Source of the DNA: Bacteroidales bacterium
Lineage (GTDB): Bacteria > Bacteroidota > Bacteroidia > Bacteroidales > F082
Assembly (NCBI GenBank): GCA_024709145.1
Contig: JANJXG010000061.1
Location: 1 to 35,235, forward strand
Reading direction: 5' to 3'
DNA: 35,235 nucleotides
Both the position numbers and the translations under genes were made by a program. The stretch's first letter is position 1. Each line of letters opens with the position of its first letter. A model generated the notes under the pieces. The model was not told the DNA's origin, did not search any database, and saw only the letters and a program-made list of their open reading frames with translations. This document shows, in pieces, positions 7,772 to 15,944 of the stretch.

Positions 7772-8455
7772 TTGAGTTACATTTTCAAACTTGGCAATAC
7801 CAATGATTTTCCACCGGCATCCCAGGCATCTGAAGAAGGTCTGCTTGCTTTTGGTGGCGATTTAAAACCAGAGAGATTGCTTCGGGCTTACCGTGAGGGA
7901 ATTTTCCCCTGGTTTGAGGAAGGACAGCCTTACCTTTGGTGGTCGCCTGATCCAAGGCTGGTGCTCTTTCCAAACAATGTTCGTATTTCAAAGTCAATGA
8001 GAAAGGTCATTCGTGATCAAAAGTTTGACATAAAATTCGATCATGATTTTAAAAAAGTCATTCAAAATTGTGCAGTAACAGGCCGTAAAGAGCAGGATGG
8101 TACCTGGATAACAAATGAGATGATCGAGGCCTACACCTCCCTGCATGCATTGGGTTACGCCCATTCAGTAGAGGCATACGAAGGAGCAAAACTGGTGGGT
8201 GGACTTTATGGCATCGCAATCGGAAAGGTCTTTTTTGGTGAGTCAATGTTTCATCATCGCTCGAATGCCTCGAAAGTTGCTTTTATCGAACTTTGTCGTT
8301 TTCTTTTAGAAAATGACTTTCAGTTAATTGATGCCCAACAAGATACGTCTCACCTTCGAAGTTTTGGAGCCCAGACAATTAGAAGGGAAATGTTTCTTGA
8401 TTATCTTGAAAAATGGGTGAATTTGCCATCCTTAACTGGCAAATGGTCGAAGTAA
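7772..8455 (+). CDS. aat: Leucyl/phenylalanyl-tRNA-protein transferase
   Basis: A 227-residue protein of normal family length with the characteristic GLLAFGGDL and LLRAYREGIFPWF near the N terminus, then WWSPDPRLVLFP. The C-terminal GNAT-like half has GGLYGIAIGKVFFGESMFH and DAQQDTSHLRSFGA. Aat attaches Leu or Phe to N-terminal Arg or Lys and so marks proteins for ClpS/ClpAP, in the cytosol. No ATG is available before the conserved region, so the start is taken as TTG at 7772; TACTTTTC at 7763-7770 is a near -7 element. Codon use is like its neighbours. ClpS or ClpA genes are not in this window. Confidence 0.93.
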   Translation: MSYIFKLGNTNDFPPASQASEEGLLAFGGDLKPERLLRAYREGIFPWFEEGQPYLWWSPDPRLVLFPNNVRISKSMRKVIRDQKFDIKFDHDFKKVIQNCAVTGRKEQDGTWITNEMIEAYTSLHALGYAHSVEAYEGAKLVGGLYGIAIGKVFFGESMFHHRSNASKVAFIELCRFLLENDFQLIDAQQDTSHLRSFGAQTIRREMFLDYLEKWVNLPSLTGKWSK

Positions 8456-8459
8456 GACT

Positions 8460-8467
8460 TATCTTTG
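8460..8467 (+). promoter_or_regulatory. -7 promoter element for the deaminase-sirtuin-hydrolase run
   Basis: TATCTTTG, an exact TAnnTTTG match, begins five bases after the aat stop and ends 21 bases before the ATG at 8489. It would drive the three closely packed genes that follow. Confidence 0.55.
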
Positions 8468-8488
8468 CTGGTTTAAATAAGGTTGGTT

Positions 8489-8977
8489 ATGATGGAACTG
8501 CAGGATGACAATGCTGAATTGTTTATGAAAGAGGCTGTAAAATTAGCCCGAAATAATTTATCAACTTTTGAAGGAGGCCCGTTTGGTGCTGTGATTGTAA
8601 AGGACGGTGTAATTGTAGGAAGAGGTGCAAACAGTGTTACCTCCTTGAATGATCCAACTGCGCATGCTGAAATAATGGCCATACGTGATGCCTGCAAGAA
8701 TTTAAACAGTTTTCAGCTGGAAGGTTGCGAGATTTATTCCTCCTGCGAACCTTGTCCGATGTGTTTGGGGGCTATTTATTGGGCAAGACCTTCAAAGCTC
8801 TTTTTTGCAGCAAGCCGCGAGGATGCAGCAAAAGCCGGATTCGATGACTCCTACATCTATAATCAGGTGTCTTTGCCACCTCATGAAAGGGATCTATCTA
8901 CTGTCAAATTAAACCCTGCAGAAGCCATTGCTGTTTTCACCGAATGGATCGGTCTTGAAGCCAAAACCCCCTATTGA
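8489..8977 (+). CDS. Nucleoside/guanine deaminase (cytidine deaminase-like zinc enzyme)
   Basis: A 162-residue member of the CDA fold. HAE in DPTAHAEIMAIRDA gives one zinc ligand (His) and the proton-shuttling Glu, and PCPMC in SSCEPCPMCLGAIYW gives the two cysteine ligands. The GGPFGAVIVKDG start and the ASREDAAKAGFDDSYIY segment fit the guanine deaminase (GuaD/YkoA-like) branch rather than TadA, which would have a shorter C-terminal part and different specificity residues. The likely reaction is guanine to xanthine plus ammonia in the cytosol. The ATG at 8489 was preferred over a TTG two codons earlier. The next gene starts one base after the stop. Confidence 0.85.
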   Translation: MMELQDDNAELFMKEAVKLARNNLSTFEGGPFGAVIVKDGVIVGRGANSVTSLNDPTAHAEIMAIRDACKNLNSFQLEGCEIYSSCEPCPMCLGAIYWARPSKLFFAASREDAAKAGFDDSYIYNQVSLPPHERDLSTVKLNPAEAIAVFTEWIGLEAKTPY

Positions 8978-8978
8978 G

Positions 8979-9734
8979 ATGAATTCGTTCCATGAAGATA
9001 TCATTAAAAAAGTTTCAAGTATTTTAAATGCAGGTAAATACATCGTGGCTTTCACGGGAGCAGGCATTTCAGCCGAAAGCGGTATTCCTCCTTTCAGAGG
9101 TCAGGACGGTTTGTGGAATAAATATGATCCAGTTAATCTGAACCTGAATTATTACCTTTCAAATCCAAGAAAAGCATGGCCTGTTATTTATGATATTTTT
9201 TATCACCATTTCACAGATACCCTTCCAAATCAGGGGCATACCATATTGGCCAGGTGGGAGAAAAATAAGTTTTTGAAAACCATCATTACGCAAAACATAG
9301 ATAATCTTCATCAGTTGGCAGGCTCATCTTCCGTGATACCTTTTCATGGAAATGCCCGGCAACTTTTGTGCACAAAATGCAATAATTTGCTGACAGATTT
9401 AAAATATTTGAATAAAAACCAGATACCGGTTTGCCAGAAATGTGGTGGACTCCTAAAACCTGATTTTGTTTTTTTTGGCGAAGAAATACCTGCTTCTGTC
9501 TTGAACAGCGCTTTTGAGGAAGCAGCAAAAGCAGATGTTTTTTTCGTTATTGGAACTTCCGGTGAGGTAGGCCCTGCCAATCAATTGCCCCAGACAGCCA
9601 AAAGAAATGGAGCTGTAATCATTGAGATTAATCTAGATAAGTCATTATATACCAATAATATAACTGATTATTTTCTGCAAGGTAAATCTGCTTTTCTTTT
9701 ACCGTTGCTCGACTCCTTTCTCATTCAAACTTAA
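8979..9734 (+). CDS. Sir2-family NAD-dependent protein deacylase (sirtuin)
   Basis: A 251-residue sirtuin with the Rossmann signature TGAGISAESGIPPFRG at 26-41, TQNIDNLHQ at 104-112, catalytic His123 in PFHGNA, four zinc-binding cysteines (131, 134, 152, 155), and IGTSGEVGPAN and EINL for NAD binding. It removes acyl groups from lysines using NAD and releases nicotinamide. The YxxR pair that marks desuccinylases is not apparent after GLWNKYDP, so ordinary deacetylation is more likely; this is tentative. The ATG at 8979 lies one base after the deaminase stop, consistent with translational coupling. The serine hydrolase follows after ten bases. Confidence 0.93.
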   Translation: MNSFHEDIIKKVSSILNAGKYIVAFTGAGISAESGIPPFRGQDGLWNKYDPVNLNLNYYLSNPRKAWPVIYDIFYHHFTDTLPNQGHTILARWEKNKFLKTIITQNIDNLHQLAGSSSVIPFHGNARQLLCTKCNNLLTDLKYLNKNQIPVCQKCGGLLKPDFVFFGEEIPASVLNSAFEEAAKADVFFVIGTSGEVGPANQLPQTAKRNGAVIIEINLDKSLYTNNITDYFLQGKSAFLLPLLDSFLIQT

Positions 9735-9744
9735 CCATTCAATC

Positions 9745-11283
9745 ATGAAAAGAATCATTCTGACTGCTTTTTCTTTGTTCTTTGGCCTTTCATTGATCGC
9801 CCAACTTAGTGCGGAAAAAATTCAAGAGCTGGACAATTATTACTTAAAAGCCTTGAAAGATTGGAATGTGCCGGGAATGGCCATCGCAATTGTAAGCAGC
9901 GATCAGGTTTATTTGTCAAAAGGCTATGGTGTTACCGATATGCATACCAGGAATCAAGTTGACGAAAATACACTTTTTGCTGTTGCCAGTAACACCAAGG
10001 CCTTTACAGCCACTGCGCTTGCTATGCTGGTGGATGAGGGCAGGCTTTCATGGCATGATAAAGTTCAGCAATACCTGCCCTGGTTTCAATTATACGATCC
10101 ATGGGTTAGCAGCGAAATGACCATTACAGATCTATTAACCCATCGTAGCGGGTTAAAAACTTTTTCCGGCGACTTAATTTGGTATGGAAGTGATTACGAC
10201 CGCGAAGAAATTATTCGAAAAGCCCGCTATCTGAAGCCGGCTTACGGATTTCGCGAGCAGTTTGGGTATTCCAATGTAATGTATTTAACTGCCGGGGAAA
10301 TTATTCCGGTAATTACCGGGCAGTCCTGGGATGATTTTGTACGAAACAGAATCCTGAGACCTTTAAGAATGGATCGTTCTGTCCTTCACGTGAAAGACCT
10401 TCATTCGTTGGACAATATCGCCCAGCCGCACACTTATGTAGATCAACAATTGAGAGTAATACCCTGGCTGGATTGGGATAATATTGGTCCGGCTGGTTCA
10501 CTAATCAGTAGTGCAAGCGATATGGGTCGGTGGCTTCAATGGAATCTGAATAACGGTGTTGTCGGCAATGATACCCTGCTTTCGGCCAGGAGGTTTAACG
10601 AAATTCAACATGCGTATACAATCAATTCAATAAACCAAAGTTCCCTTCAACGGTTTCCATCCACGCATTTCAAAGCCTATGGTTTAGGTTGGAGTTTGAT
10701 GGATTATTTGGGCAGAAAAATTATCTCACACAATGGAGGCTATGATGGTATGATTTCTCAAACTTTTTTTATTCCTGAGGAAAATATTGGTTTTGTCATA
10801 CTTACCAATAGTCTCAGCTCCGTTTATTATCCTTTGATGTACAAAACCCTGGATGTTTTACTTGGCAATTCCAATCCCAAAGACTGGAGCTCCGAAATCC
10901 TGCCTTTGATAAAAAAGGGTGACAGTTTGACAAAAATAGACGAACAGAAAGCCCTTGCCAACAGAAATCAACAAAGCCTCCCCTCTTTGTCTCTTGATGC
11001 TTACGAAGGTACCTACAGCTGTGATATTTATGACCAGGTGGAAGTGCTTTCCGAAAATGGACAATTGTATTTTCAAATGTCAAAAACTGCTGATTTCCAA
11101 GGTCCTATGTCGCATTGGCAATACAACACCTTTAAAGTTGAGTTCCCGGCATCGCCCTCCTTACCAACTGGTTTTGTAACGTTTCAGATCGATCGTAACG
11201 GAAAAGTTTCAGGCATGGAAATTTTTATCGATAATCCAGACTTTGATTTCACAGAGCTTGACCTCAAAAAAGTTAGCCGGTGA
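9745..11283 (+). CDS. Exported serine hydrolase of the class C beta-lactamase/PBP4* fold
   Basis: The 512-residue product has a signal peptide (1-20, ending LIAQ) and the beta-lactamase domain at about 25-370. Its motifs are SNTK at 82-85 (nucleophile Ser82, Lys85), YSN at 175-177 and HNGG at 329-332 in place of KTG. These features fit the esterase/D-amino peptidase members of Pfam Beta-lactamase more than a true AmpC. The region from about 420 is a DUF3471-like beta-rich tail (LSLDAYEGTYSCDIYDQVEV). It should act in the periplasm on peptides or esters. It is the last of three tightly spaced genes with a deaminase and a sirtuin, but the link looks incidental. Confidence 0.9.
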   Translation: MKRIILTAFSLFFGLSLIAQLSAEKIQELDNYYLKALKDWNVPGMAIAIVSSDQVYLSKGYGVTDMHTRNQVDENTLFAVASNTKAFTATALAMLVDEGRLSWHDKVQQYLPWFQLYDPWVSSEMTITDLLTHRSGLKTFSGDLIWYGSDYDREEIIRKARYLKPAYGFREQFGYSNVMYLTAGEIIPVITGQSWDDFVRNRILRPLRMDRSVLHVKDLHSLDNIAQPHTYVDQQLRVIPWLDWDNIGPAGSLISSASDMGRWLQWNLNNGVVGNDTLLSARRFNEIQHAYTINSINQSSLQRFPSTHFKAYGLGWSLMDYLGRKIISHNGGYDGMISQTFFIPEENIGFVILTNSLSSVYYPLMYKTLDVLLGNSNPKDWSSEILPLIKKGDSLTKIDEQKALANRNQQSLPSLSLDAYEGTYSCDIYDQVEVLSENGQLYFQMSKTADFQGPMSHWQYNTFKVEFPASPSLPTGFVTFQIDRNGKVSGMEIFIDNPDFDFTELDLKKVSR

Positions 11284-11303
11284 TGAATACTCTCTTATTC
11301 AAT

Positions 11304-11339
11304 GTGGTAATTATAATTCATTTTGAAGTGAATTACCAC
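11304..11339. repeat. Inverted repeat between hydrolase and glutathione peroxidase genes
   Basis: GTGGTAATT at 11304-11312 and AATTACCAC at 11331-11339 are a perfect nine-base inverted repeat, with a shorter TTCA/TGAA pair inside. The RNA would fold as a long stem-loop 20 bases after the hydrolase stop. There is no U-tract, so it is more likely a 3' end stabiliser or a protein-binding dyad than an intrinsic terminator. Confidence 0.45.
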
Positions 11340-11391
11340 CAACATTTTTGATTGTTTGTTGTTTAAAGGGTGTACACAAAATAAAATTACA

Positions 11392-11928
11392 ATGAAAACA
11401 CTCCTCCTGATTATGTCAATAATGTTAACAATCCCGCAACTTAAGGCTCAAAAAGCCTTTCATGATTTTGTTGTCAAAGATATCGATGGAAAAGAATATC
11501 CGCTGTCAGCTTTGAAGGGAAAGAAAGTTATGGTCGTAAACACTGCTTCAAAATGCGGATTAACCCCGCAATATGCAAAGCTTGAAAAACTTTATAAAAC
11601 TTATGGCGGTAACAACTTTATTATTATCGGGTTTCCTGCAAACAATTTCCTCAGTCAGGAGCCGGGAAGCAATGAGCAAATCAAGAATTTTTGCTCAAAC
11701 GAATACGGCGTGTCTTTTCCGATGATGTCGAAAATTTCTGTGAAAGGAGATGATATTCACCCACTTTACCGCTGGTTAACAGAAAAAAATCTCAATGGTG
11801 TTGAAGATTCAAGCGTAAGCTGGAATTTTCAGAAATACCTGATTGATGAGCAGGGTAAACTTGTGAAAGTTGTAAGTCCGAGAACTGATCCGTTTGACGA
11901 CGAAATAATCGCCTGGATTAAAGGTTAA
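11392..11928 (+). CDS. Exported glutathione peroxidase-family thiol peroxidase
   Basis: A 178-residue GPx-family protein with a signal peptide (1-20, ending LKAQ), so it works outside the cytosol. Peroxidatic Cys55 lies in NTASKCGLTPQY, and Gln89 (FLSQEPG) plus Trp144/Asn145 (SWNF) complete the active-site tetrad. Cys101 in NFCSNEYGVSFP matches the resolving cysteine of thioredoxin-dependent GPx enzymes. The extra cysteine usually in FPCNQF is Ala here (FPANNF). It is a Cys, not a selenocysteine, form and probably uses a thioredoxin-like reductant. The start is the ATG at 11392; earlier in-frame TTG codons would spoil the signal peptide. Confidence 0.92.
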   Translation: MKTLLLIMSIMLTIPQLKAQKAFHDFVVKDIDGKEYPLSALKGKKVMVVNTASKCGLTPQYAKLEKLYKTYGGNNFIIIGFPANNFLSQEPGSNEQIKNFCSNEYGVSFPMMSKISVKGDDIHPLYRWLTEKNLNGVEDSSVSWNFQKYLIDEQGKLVKVVSPRTDPFDDEIIAWIKG

Positions 11929-11952
11929 GAATTTTCTAATGATTAGATTATG

Positions 11953-11985
11953 AAAGACTTGGTTGATGATCAGGTCTTTTTTTTT
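11953..11985 (+). terminator. Intrinsic terminator after the glutathione peroxidase gene
   Basis: AAAGACTTG (11953-11961) pairs with CAGGTCTTT (11971-11979), nine pairs with one G-U, a nine-base loop and then a run of T to 11985. It ends at the stop codon of the convergent SDR gene. Confidence 0.8.
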
Positions 11986-12760
11986 ATCCAAAAATTCCTT
12001 TGATGAGACCACCGTCATGACTGATTGTTTGGCCGGTAACATAGCGCGATGAGGCTGACAAAAGCCACAAAGCAGGAATTGCCATTTCCCAGGCTTCCCC
12101 CATTTTCTTTACTGGGATTTGCTTTTCAAAATTCGCACGTGCCTGCTCCGGACTGATTTTTTCGTTCAATGCCTTTTTGTCGAACAATCTCTGCATGGCT
12201 GCGGTATTGTGATAACCCGGAGCCAATACATTGAGTGTGATGTTTTTATCTGCCACATCAGCCGATAGACTTTTAACAAAACCAACAACGGCTGCGCGCA
12301 ATGAATTGCTTAACACAAGATTTTCGACCGGCTGCTTCACCGAAATGCTCTCTATAAACAACACGCGACCATAACCCTGTGCCAGCAATAGTGGCATAAA
12401 CTTTTGAACGAAAGCCACTTTCCATCTGAGCACATTCCTGTATGCTTCATCCCATTCGGATATTACGGTTTCGAGAAATGCCTTTGCTGGAGGACCGCCT
12501 GCATTCACAACGATGCCGGCAAGTTGTTTTTCTTTGCATAAATGCAATAATTTCTCCTGGCTTTCATCCAGCGTGATGTCAGCGGCTAGTATTTCAAGTC
12601 GCTCTGGATGAAGCATTTTAAATTGTGCCAATACCTCGCTGCTTCTTGCTACAGCAATTACAAATGCCCCCTCGTGCAGCAAGAGTTCAGCAATAGCTCG
12701 TCCAAAACCACTTCCTGCACCGGTGACAACAAACAATTGATCTTTTACCTGAAAATCCAT
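11984..12760 (-). CDS. Atypical short-chain dehydrogenase/reductase (no YxxxK)
   Basis: A 258-residue SDR with the NAD(P)-binding TGAGSGFG at 13-20, the adenine-ring D61 region (AADIT), VNAGGPP at 85-91 in place of NNAG, and a C-terminal GQTISHDGG. The catalytic region keeps Ser (IESIS, 136-140), but the usual YxxxK is replaced by SNSLR at 151-155. A subgroup of 3-oxoacyl-ACP-reductase-like SDRs has this same SNxxR form, and its chemistry is not clear to me. The ATG at 12760 is chosen over a TTG at 12781 because a TAnnTTTG element overlaps that TTG. It is monocistronic and convergent with the peroxidase gene. Confidence 0.87.
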   Translation of the reverse strand: MDFQVKDQLFVVTGAGSGFGRAIAELLLHEGAFVIAVARSSEVLAQFKMLHPERLEILAADITLDESQEKLLHLCKEKQLAGIVVNAGGPPAKAFLETVISEWDEAYRNVLRWKVAFVQKFMPLLLAQGYGRVLFIESISVKQPVENLVLSNSLRAAVVGFVKSLSADVADKNITLNVLAPGYHNTAAMQRLFDKKALNEKISPEQARANFEKQIPVKKMGEAWEMAIPALWLLSASSRYVTGQTISHDGGLIKGIFG

Positions 12761-12778
12761 TTTCCCGACAGTTTGAAA

Positions 12779-12786
12779 CAAAATTA
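12779..12786 (-). promoter_or_regulatory. -7 promoter element for the SDR gene
   Basis: On the minus strand this reads TAATTTTG, an exact TAnnTTTG match, 18 bases before the ATG at 12760. Confidence 0.5.
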
Positions 12787-12941
12787 ATCATTCTGCTCAA
12801 TTGCCATTGATTGATTTTCGGGAATGAGATGATTCTATTTTATTTATCCAGCTGTTTTTTTTTTAGCCGAAACGCTGCCCGTACCATAAAAACCACGATT
12901 TTTGAAGTTTATGAAATTGTTAAACAATTAATAACAATCAC

Positions 12942-15923
12942 ATGTCACTTTTTATCAAGAAGATGCAGTCTATACCTGTTGTAGTGTTTCTGTTTTTTGT
13001 CCTTGGTGCGCAGATGCAAGCACAGGTTGTGTTTAATGAATACTCGGTATCAAATCTTTCAGGATTTCAGGATAACTACCAGAAGTATGAAGATTGGTTT
13101 GAACTCCGGAATACTGGTCCAACGAGTATTAACCTTGAGGGTTACTTTCTGAGCGATAACCCCAATAATCCTACAAAATTTGCCATTCCTGCCGGGGTCT
13201 CCATTGCAGCAGGCGGTTATCTTCGAGTGTGGGCGAGCGGGCGCGACAATTATCAGGTTGGGCATCTTCACACGAACTTTAAACTTTCACAAACAAAAGA
13301 TGATCAGGAGTTTGTTGTTTTTTCTTCACCTGATGGTGATGTTCTTGACCAGCATCAACTGCAAAAAACAATGAATGGACACTCCAGAGGAAGGAGTTTG
13401 TTCGGCAATGATCAATGGGTTATTTATGCCAATCCAACTCCCGGTCAGGCAAACAGCGGAACCACATGGGTTGAATACGCCGCACCTCCCCTGATGAGCC
13501 AGCAAGCCGGTTTTTACGACGGAGCCATTACACTTGAAATGACAGCACCAGCACCAGATCTGGTAATTCGGTACACCCTTGATGGTAGCGAGCCAACATC
13601 CAGCTCTCCAATTTACACGATTCCAATAAACATCTCTCAAACAAAAATTGTGAATGCCCGCTGTTTCAGTTCTGATCCAACAATCCATGCCGGCTGGATT
13701 AGTTTTAATACCTACTTCATCAATTCGCCTCATACAATGGCTGTGATTTCAGTTTCGGCTGCCACGCTCGACGATTTGTTGAATGGAAATCAATCCTTGA
13801 CTCCTTTCGGAACCTTTGAGTACTTCAATAAAAACGGAGTCAGGACAACTTTTGGGTATGGCGAGTTCAACGAACATGGACAGGATTCGTGGGTACATCC
13901 CCAAAGAAGTATTGATTACATCACCCGTGATGAATGTGGCTATAACTACGCCATCAGAGATACCATTATTCCGATTACAGACAGAGATGAATTCCAGCGA
14001 ATTATCCTTCGGGCTGCCGGCGATGATAATTATCCGGGCATCGATTCAAGTGCCTTGCTGAGAGATTTGTTTGTTCAAAACACTGCACAACGAAATGGCA
14101 TGCACCTCGATGTTCGCAAAGGTGAAAAATGTGTTATGTATGTAAATGGTCAGTTTTGGGGTGTTTATGGTATCAGGGAAAAAGTAAGTGATCACGATTT
14201 TACCGAATATTATTACGGCCAGGATAAATACAATCTGTATTTCCTTCAATTATGGGGTGGCAGTTGGGCTGAATATGGAGGTCAGGATGCATGGGACGAC
14301 TGGAATGAATTGCATGATTTCATTAAGTTCAATGACATGAGTAACCAGGAAAACTTTGAGTATGTAAAGACAAGACTTGACTACAAGAGCCTGGCTGATT
14401 ACATCATCATTAACTCATTTGTCGTATGCTCCGATTGGATTAACTGGAATGTTGGCTGGTGGAGAGGCACCAACCCGGAAGGAGGTCACACGAAATGGGG
14501 TTATATTTTGTGGGATGAGGATGCAACATTCAATCATTACATCAATTATACCGGAGTTCCTGGTACACATCCGACAGTTTCACCTTGCTTTCCCCATAAT
14601 TTATCGAGCGACCCCGAACAGCATATTTATATGTTAAACAGATTAAGAAGCAATCCAGAATTTAACCGATACTATGTTTCAAGATACGTTGACCTCTACA
14701 ATACTGCGTTCAAACCGGAAAACATGATTGCCTATCTGGATGAAATTGCCGGTAAAATGGAGCCTGAAATGGCACGACACGTTCAGCGTTGGGGTGGAAC
14801 TGTTAACCGATGGTTAAGTAATGTACAAAAGATCAGAAACTTCATCAATGCACGATATGCATACCTGCCCCAGGGTTTGATGAGCTGCAACAACCTGACA
14901 GGTCCATTCACATATACCGTTTCTGTAGATCCCCCGAATGCAGGAACAATTGCCTTTAACTCGTTGAATCTCGAATCCTTTCCCTGGAACGGAACTTATT
15001 TTGGTGGTCTGGATGTGCAATTAAAAGCCGTACCTGCCAATTCAAACATTGAATTCGATTTTTGGGAAATCCCCGGCCACACTGTGCTCCCGGCTATTAA
15101 TGCCAGTGAAGCCATATTCAGTCCCGTGGCGAATGCTCAGGTCATTGCTCATTTCAGAAACAAGATTTATGCTGATAGTTTGGTTATCAATGAGATAAAC
15201 TACAATTCAAGTGATAGCTTTGATCCGGGTGACTGGGTTGAGGTTTACAATCCACATCCTTATAGTCTTGATGTGACGGATTGGGTATTCAAAGATGAAG
15301 ATGATACGCACATTTATGAATTTCCGGAGGGCACCATCATTCCTGCATACGGATACCTGGTGATTTGTACTGACAGTGATGCTTTTTCCGATTTATTTCC
15401 TGAGGTGGACAATTATATCGGTGATACCGGCTTCGGGCTTTCAGGCAGTGGAGAGCTAATCCGGATCTACAATCCCGATGGTACACTGATCGATCAGGTT
15501 ACTTACGATGACAACGATCCCTGGCCAACAGAACCTGATGGCAATGGTGCTACCCTTGAATTGATTCACCCATCACTTGATAACAGCCTGGCAGCAAGTT
15601 GGATGGCTTCTCCGGAACATGGAACTCCAGGCGCAAAAAACAGCCAATGGGTGGGCTTGCCCCAATGGCAAGAGCAGCAGGCTGTGCTTCGCGTCACACC
15701 TAATCCTGTGGTTGATGCAGCAGTTGTAAACATTGCCGTTGCCAAACCTGTCAAAGAAGGCTTGCTCACTTTAAGAAACAGTATGGGAACCATCGTTTGG
15801 GAACGAAAAACCGGCAGCATGCAAAAGCTCAAATTGAATACCAACGAGTTCAGTTCTGGTGTTTACATTCTGACATATACCGATGAAGCCGGGAATTTTG
15901 CCCAACAAAAGATTGTGAAATAA
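12942..15923 (+). CDS. T9SS-secreted CotH kinase-like protein with two lamin-tail domains
   Basis: A 993-residue modular surface protein. After a signal peptide (1-27) there is a lamin-tail domain (about 28-170: VVFNEYSVSN, DWFELRNTG, GYFLSDNP). Next comes a chitobiase/beta-hexosaminidase C-terminal type domain (about 185-245: IRYTLDGSEPTSSSPIY). A CotH-like region covers about 265-620, with VMYVNGQFWGVYGIREKV and the metal-type ILWDEDATF. A small beta-domain follows (about 660-735), then a second lamin-tail domain (about 745-885: LVINEINYNSSD, DWVEVYNPH). The C-terminal T9SS type A sorting domain at about 908-993 starts VTPNPVVDAA and ends QKIVK. CotH proteins of Bacillus phosphorylate spore-coat proteins; the GxYxxREK and DxD features are kept here, so extracellular protein kinase activity is possible but unproven. 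GATTTTTG at 12897-12904 is a near -7 element. Confidence 0.88.
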   Translation: MSLFIKKMQSIPVVVFLFFVLGAQMQAQVVFNEYSVSNLSGFQDNYQKYEDWFELRNTGPTSINLEGYFLSDNPNNPTKFAIPAGVSIAAGGYLRVWASGRDNYQVGHLHTNFKLSQTKDDQEFVVFSSPDGDVLDQHQLQKTMNGHSRGRSLFGNDQWVIYANPTPGQANSGTTWVEYAAPPLMSQQAGFYDGAITLEMTAPAPDLVIRYTLDGSEPTSSSPIYTIPINISQTKIVNARCFSSDPTIHAGWISFNTYFINSPHTMAVISVSAATLDDLLNGNQSLTPFGTFEYFNKNGVRTTFGYGEFNEHGQDSWVHPQRSIDYITRDECGYNYAIRDTIIPITDRDEFQRIILRAAGDDNYPGIDSSALLRDLFVQNTAQRNGMHLDVRKGEKCVMYVNGQFWGVYGIREKVSDHDFTEYYYGQDKYNLYFLQLWGGSWAEYGGQDAWDDWNELHDFIKFNDMSNQENFEYVKTRLDYKSLADYIIINSFVVCSDWINWNVGWWRGTNPEGGHTKWGYILWDEDATFNHYINYTGVPGTHPTVSPCFPHNLSSDPEQHIYMLNRLRSNPEFNRYYVSRYVDLYNTAFKPENMIAYLDEIAGKMEPEMARHVQRWGGTVNRWLSNVQKIRNFINARYAYLPQGLMSCNNLTGPFTYTVSVDPPNAGTIAFNSLNLESFPWNGTYFGGLDVQLKAVPANSNIEFDFWEIPGHTVLPAINASEAIFSPVANAQVIAHFRNKIYADSLVINEINYNSSDSFDPGDWVEVYNPHPYSLDVTDWVFKDEDDTHIYEFPEGTIIPAYGYLVICTDSDAFSDLFPEVDNYIGDTGFGLSGSGELIRIYNPDGTLIDQVTYDDNDPWPTEPDGNGATLELIHPSLDNSLAASWMASPEHGTPGAKNSQWVGLPQWQEQQAVLRVTPNPVVDAAVVNIAVAKPVKEGLLTLRNSMGTIVWERKTGSMQKLKLNTNEFSSGVYILTYTDEAGNFAQQKIVK

Positions 15924-15926
15924 GGA

Positions 15927-15944
15927 AGAATAGGTTTTTATTCT
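15927..15944. terminator. Weak hairpin between convergent CotH and DUF4831 genes
   Basis: AGAATA and TATTCT form a six-base stem with a six-base loop in the 14-base gap, followed by CTTTTA. It is AT-rich and marginal as a terminator; its position between two convergent stops is the main support. Confidence 0.3.

Noticed and set aside
8928-8978. Earlier start of the sirtuin frame inside the deaminase gene
   Set aside because: It adds 17 non-family residues; the ATG one base after the deaminase stop gives a normal sirtuin N terminus.
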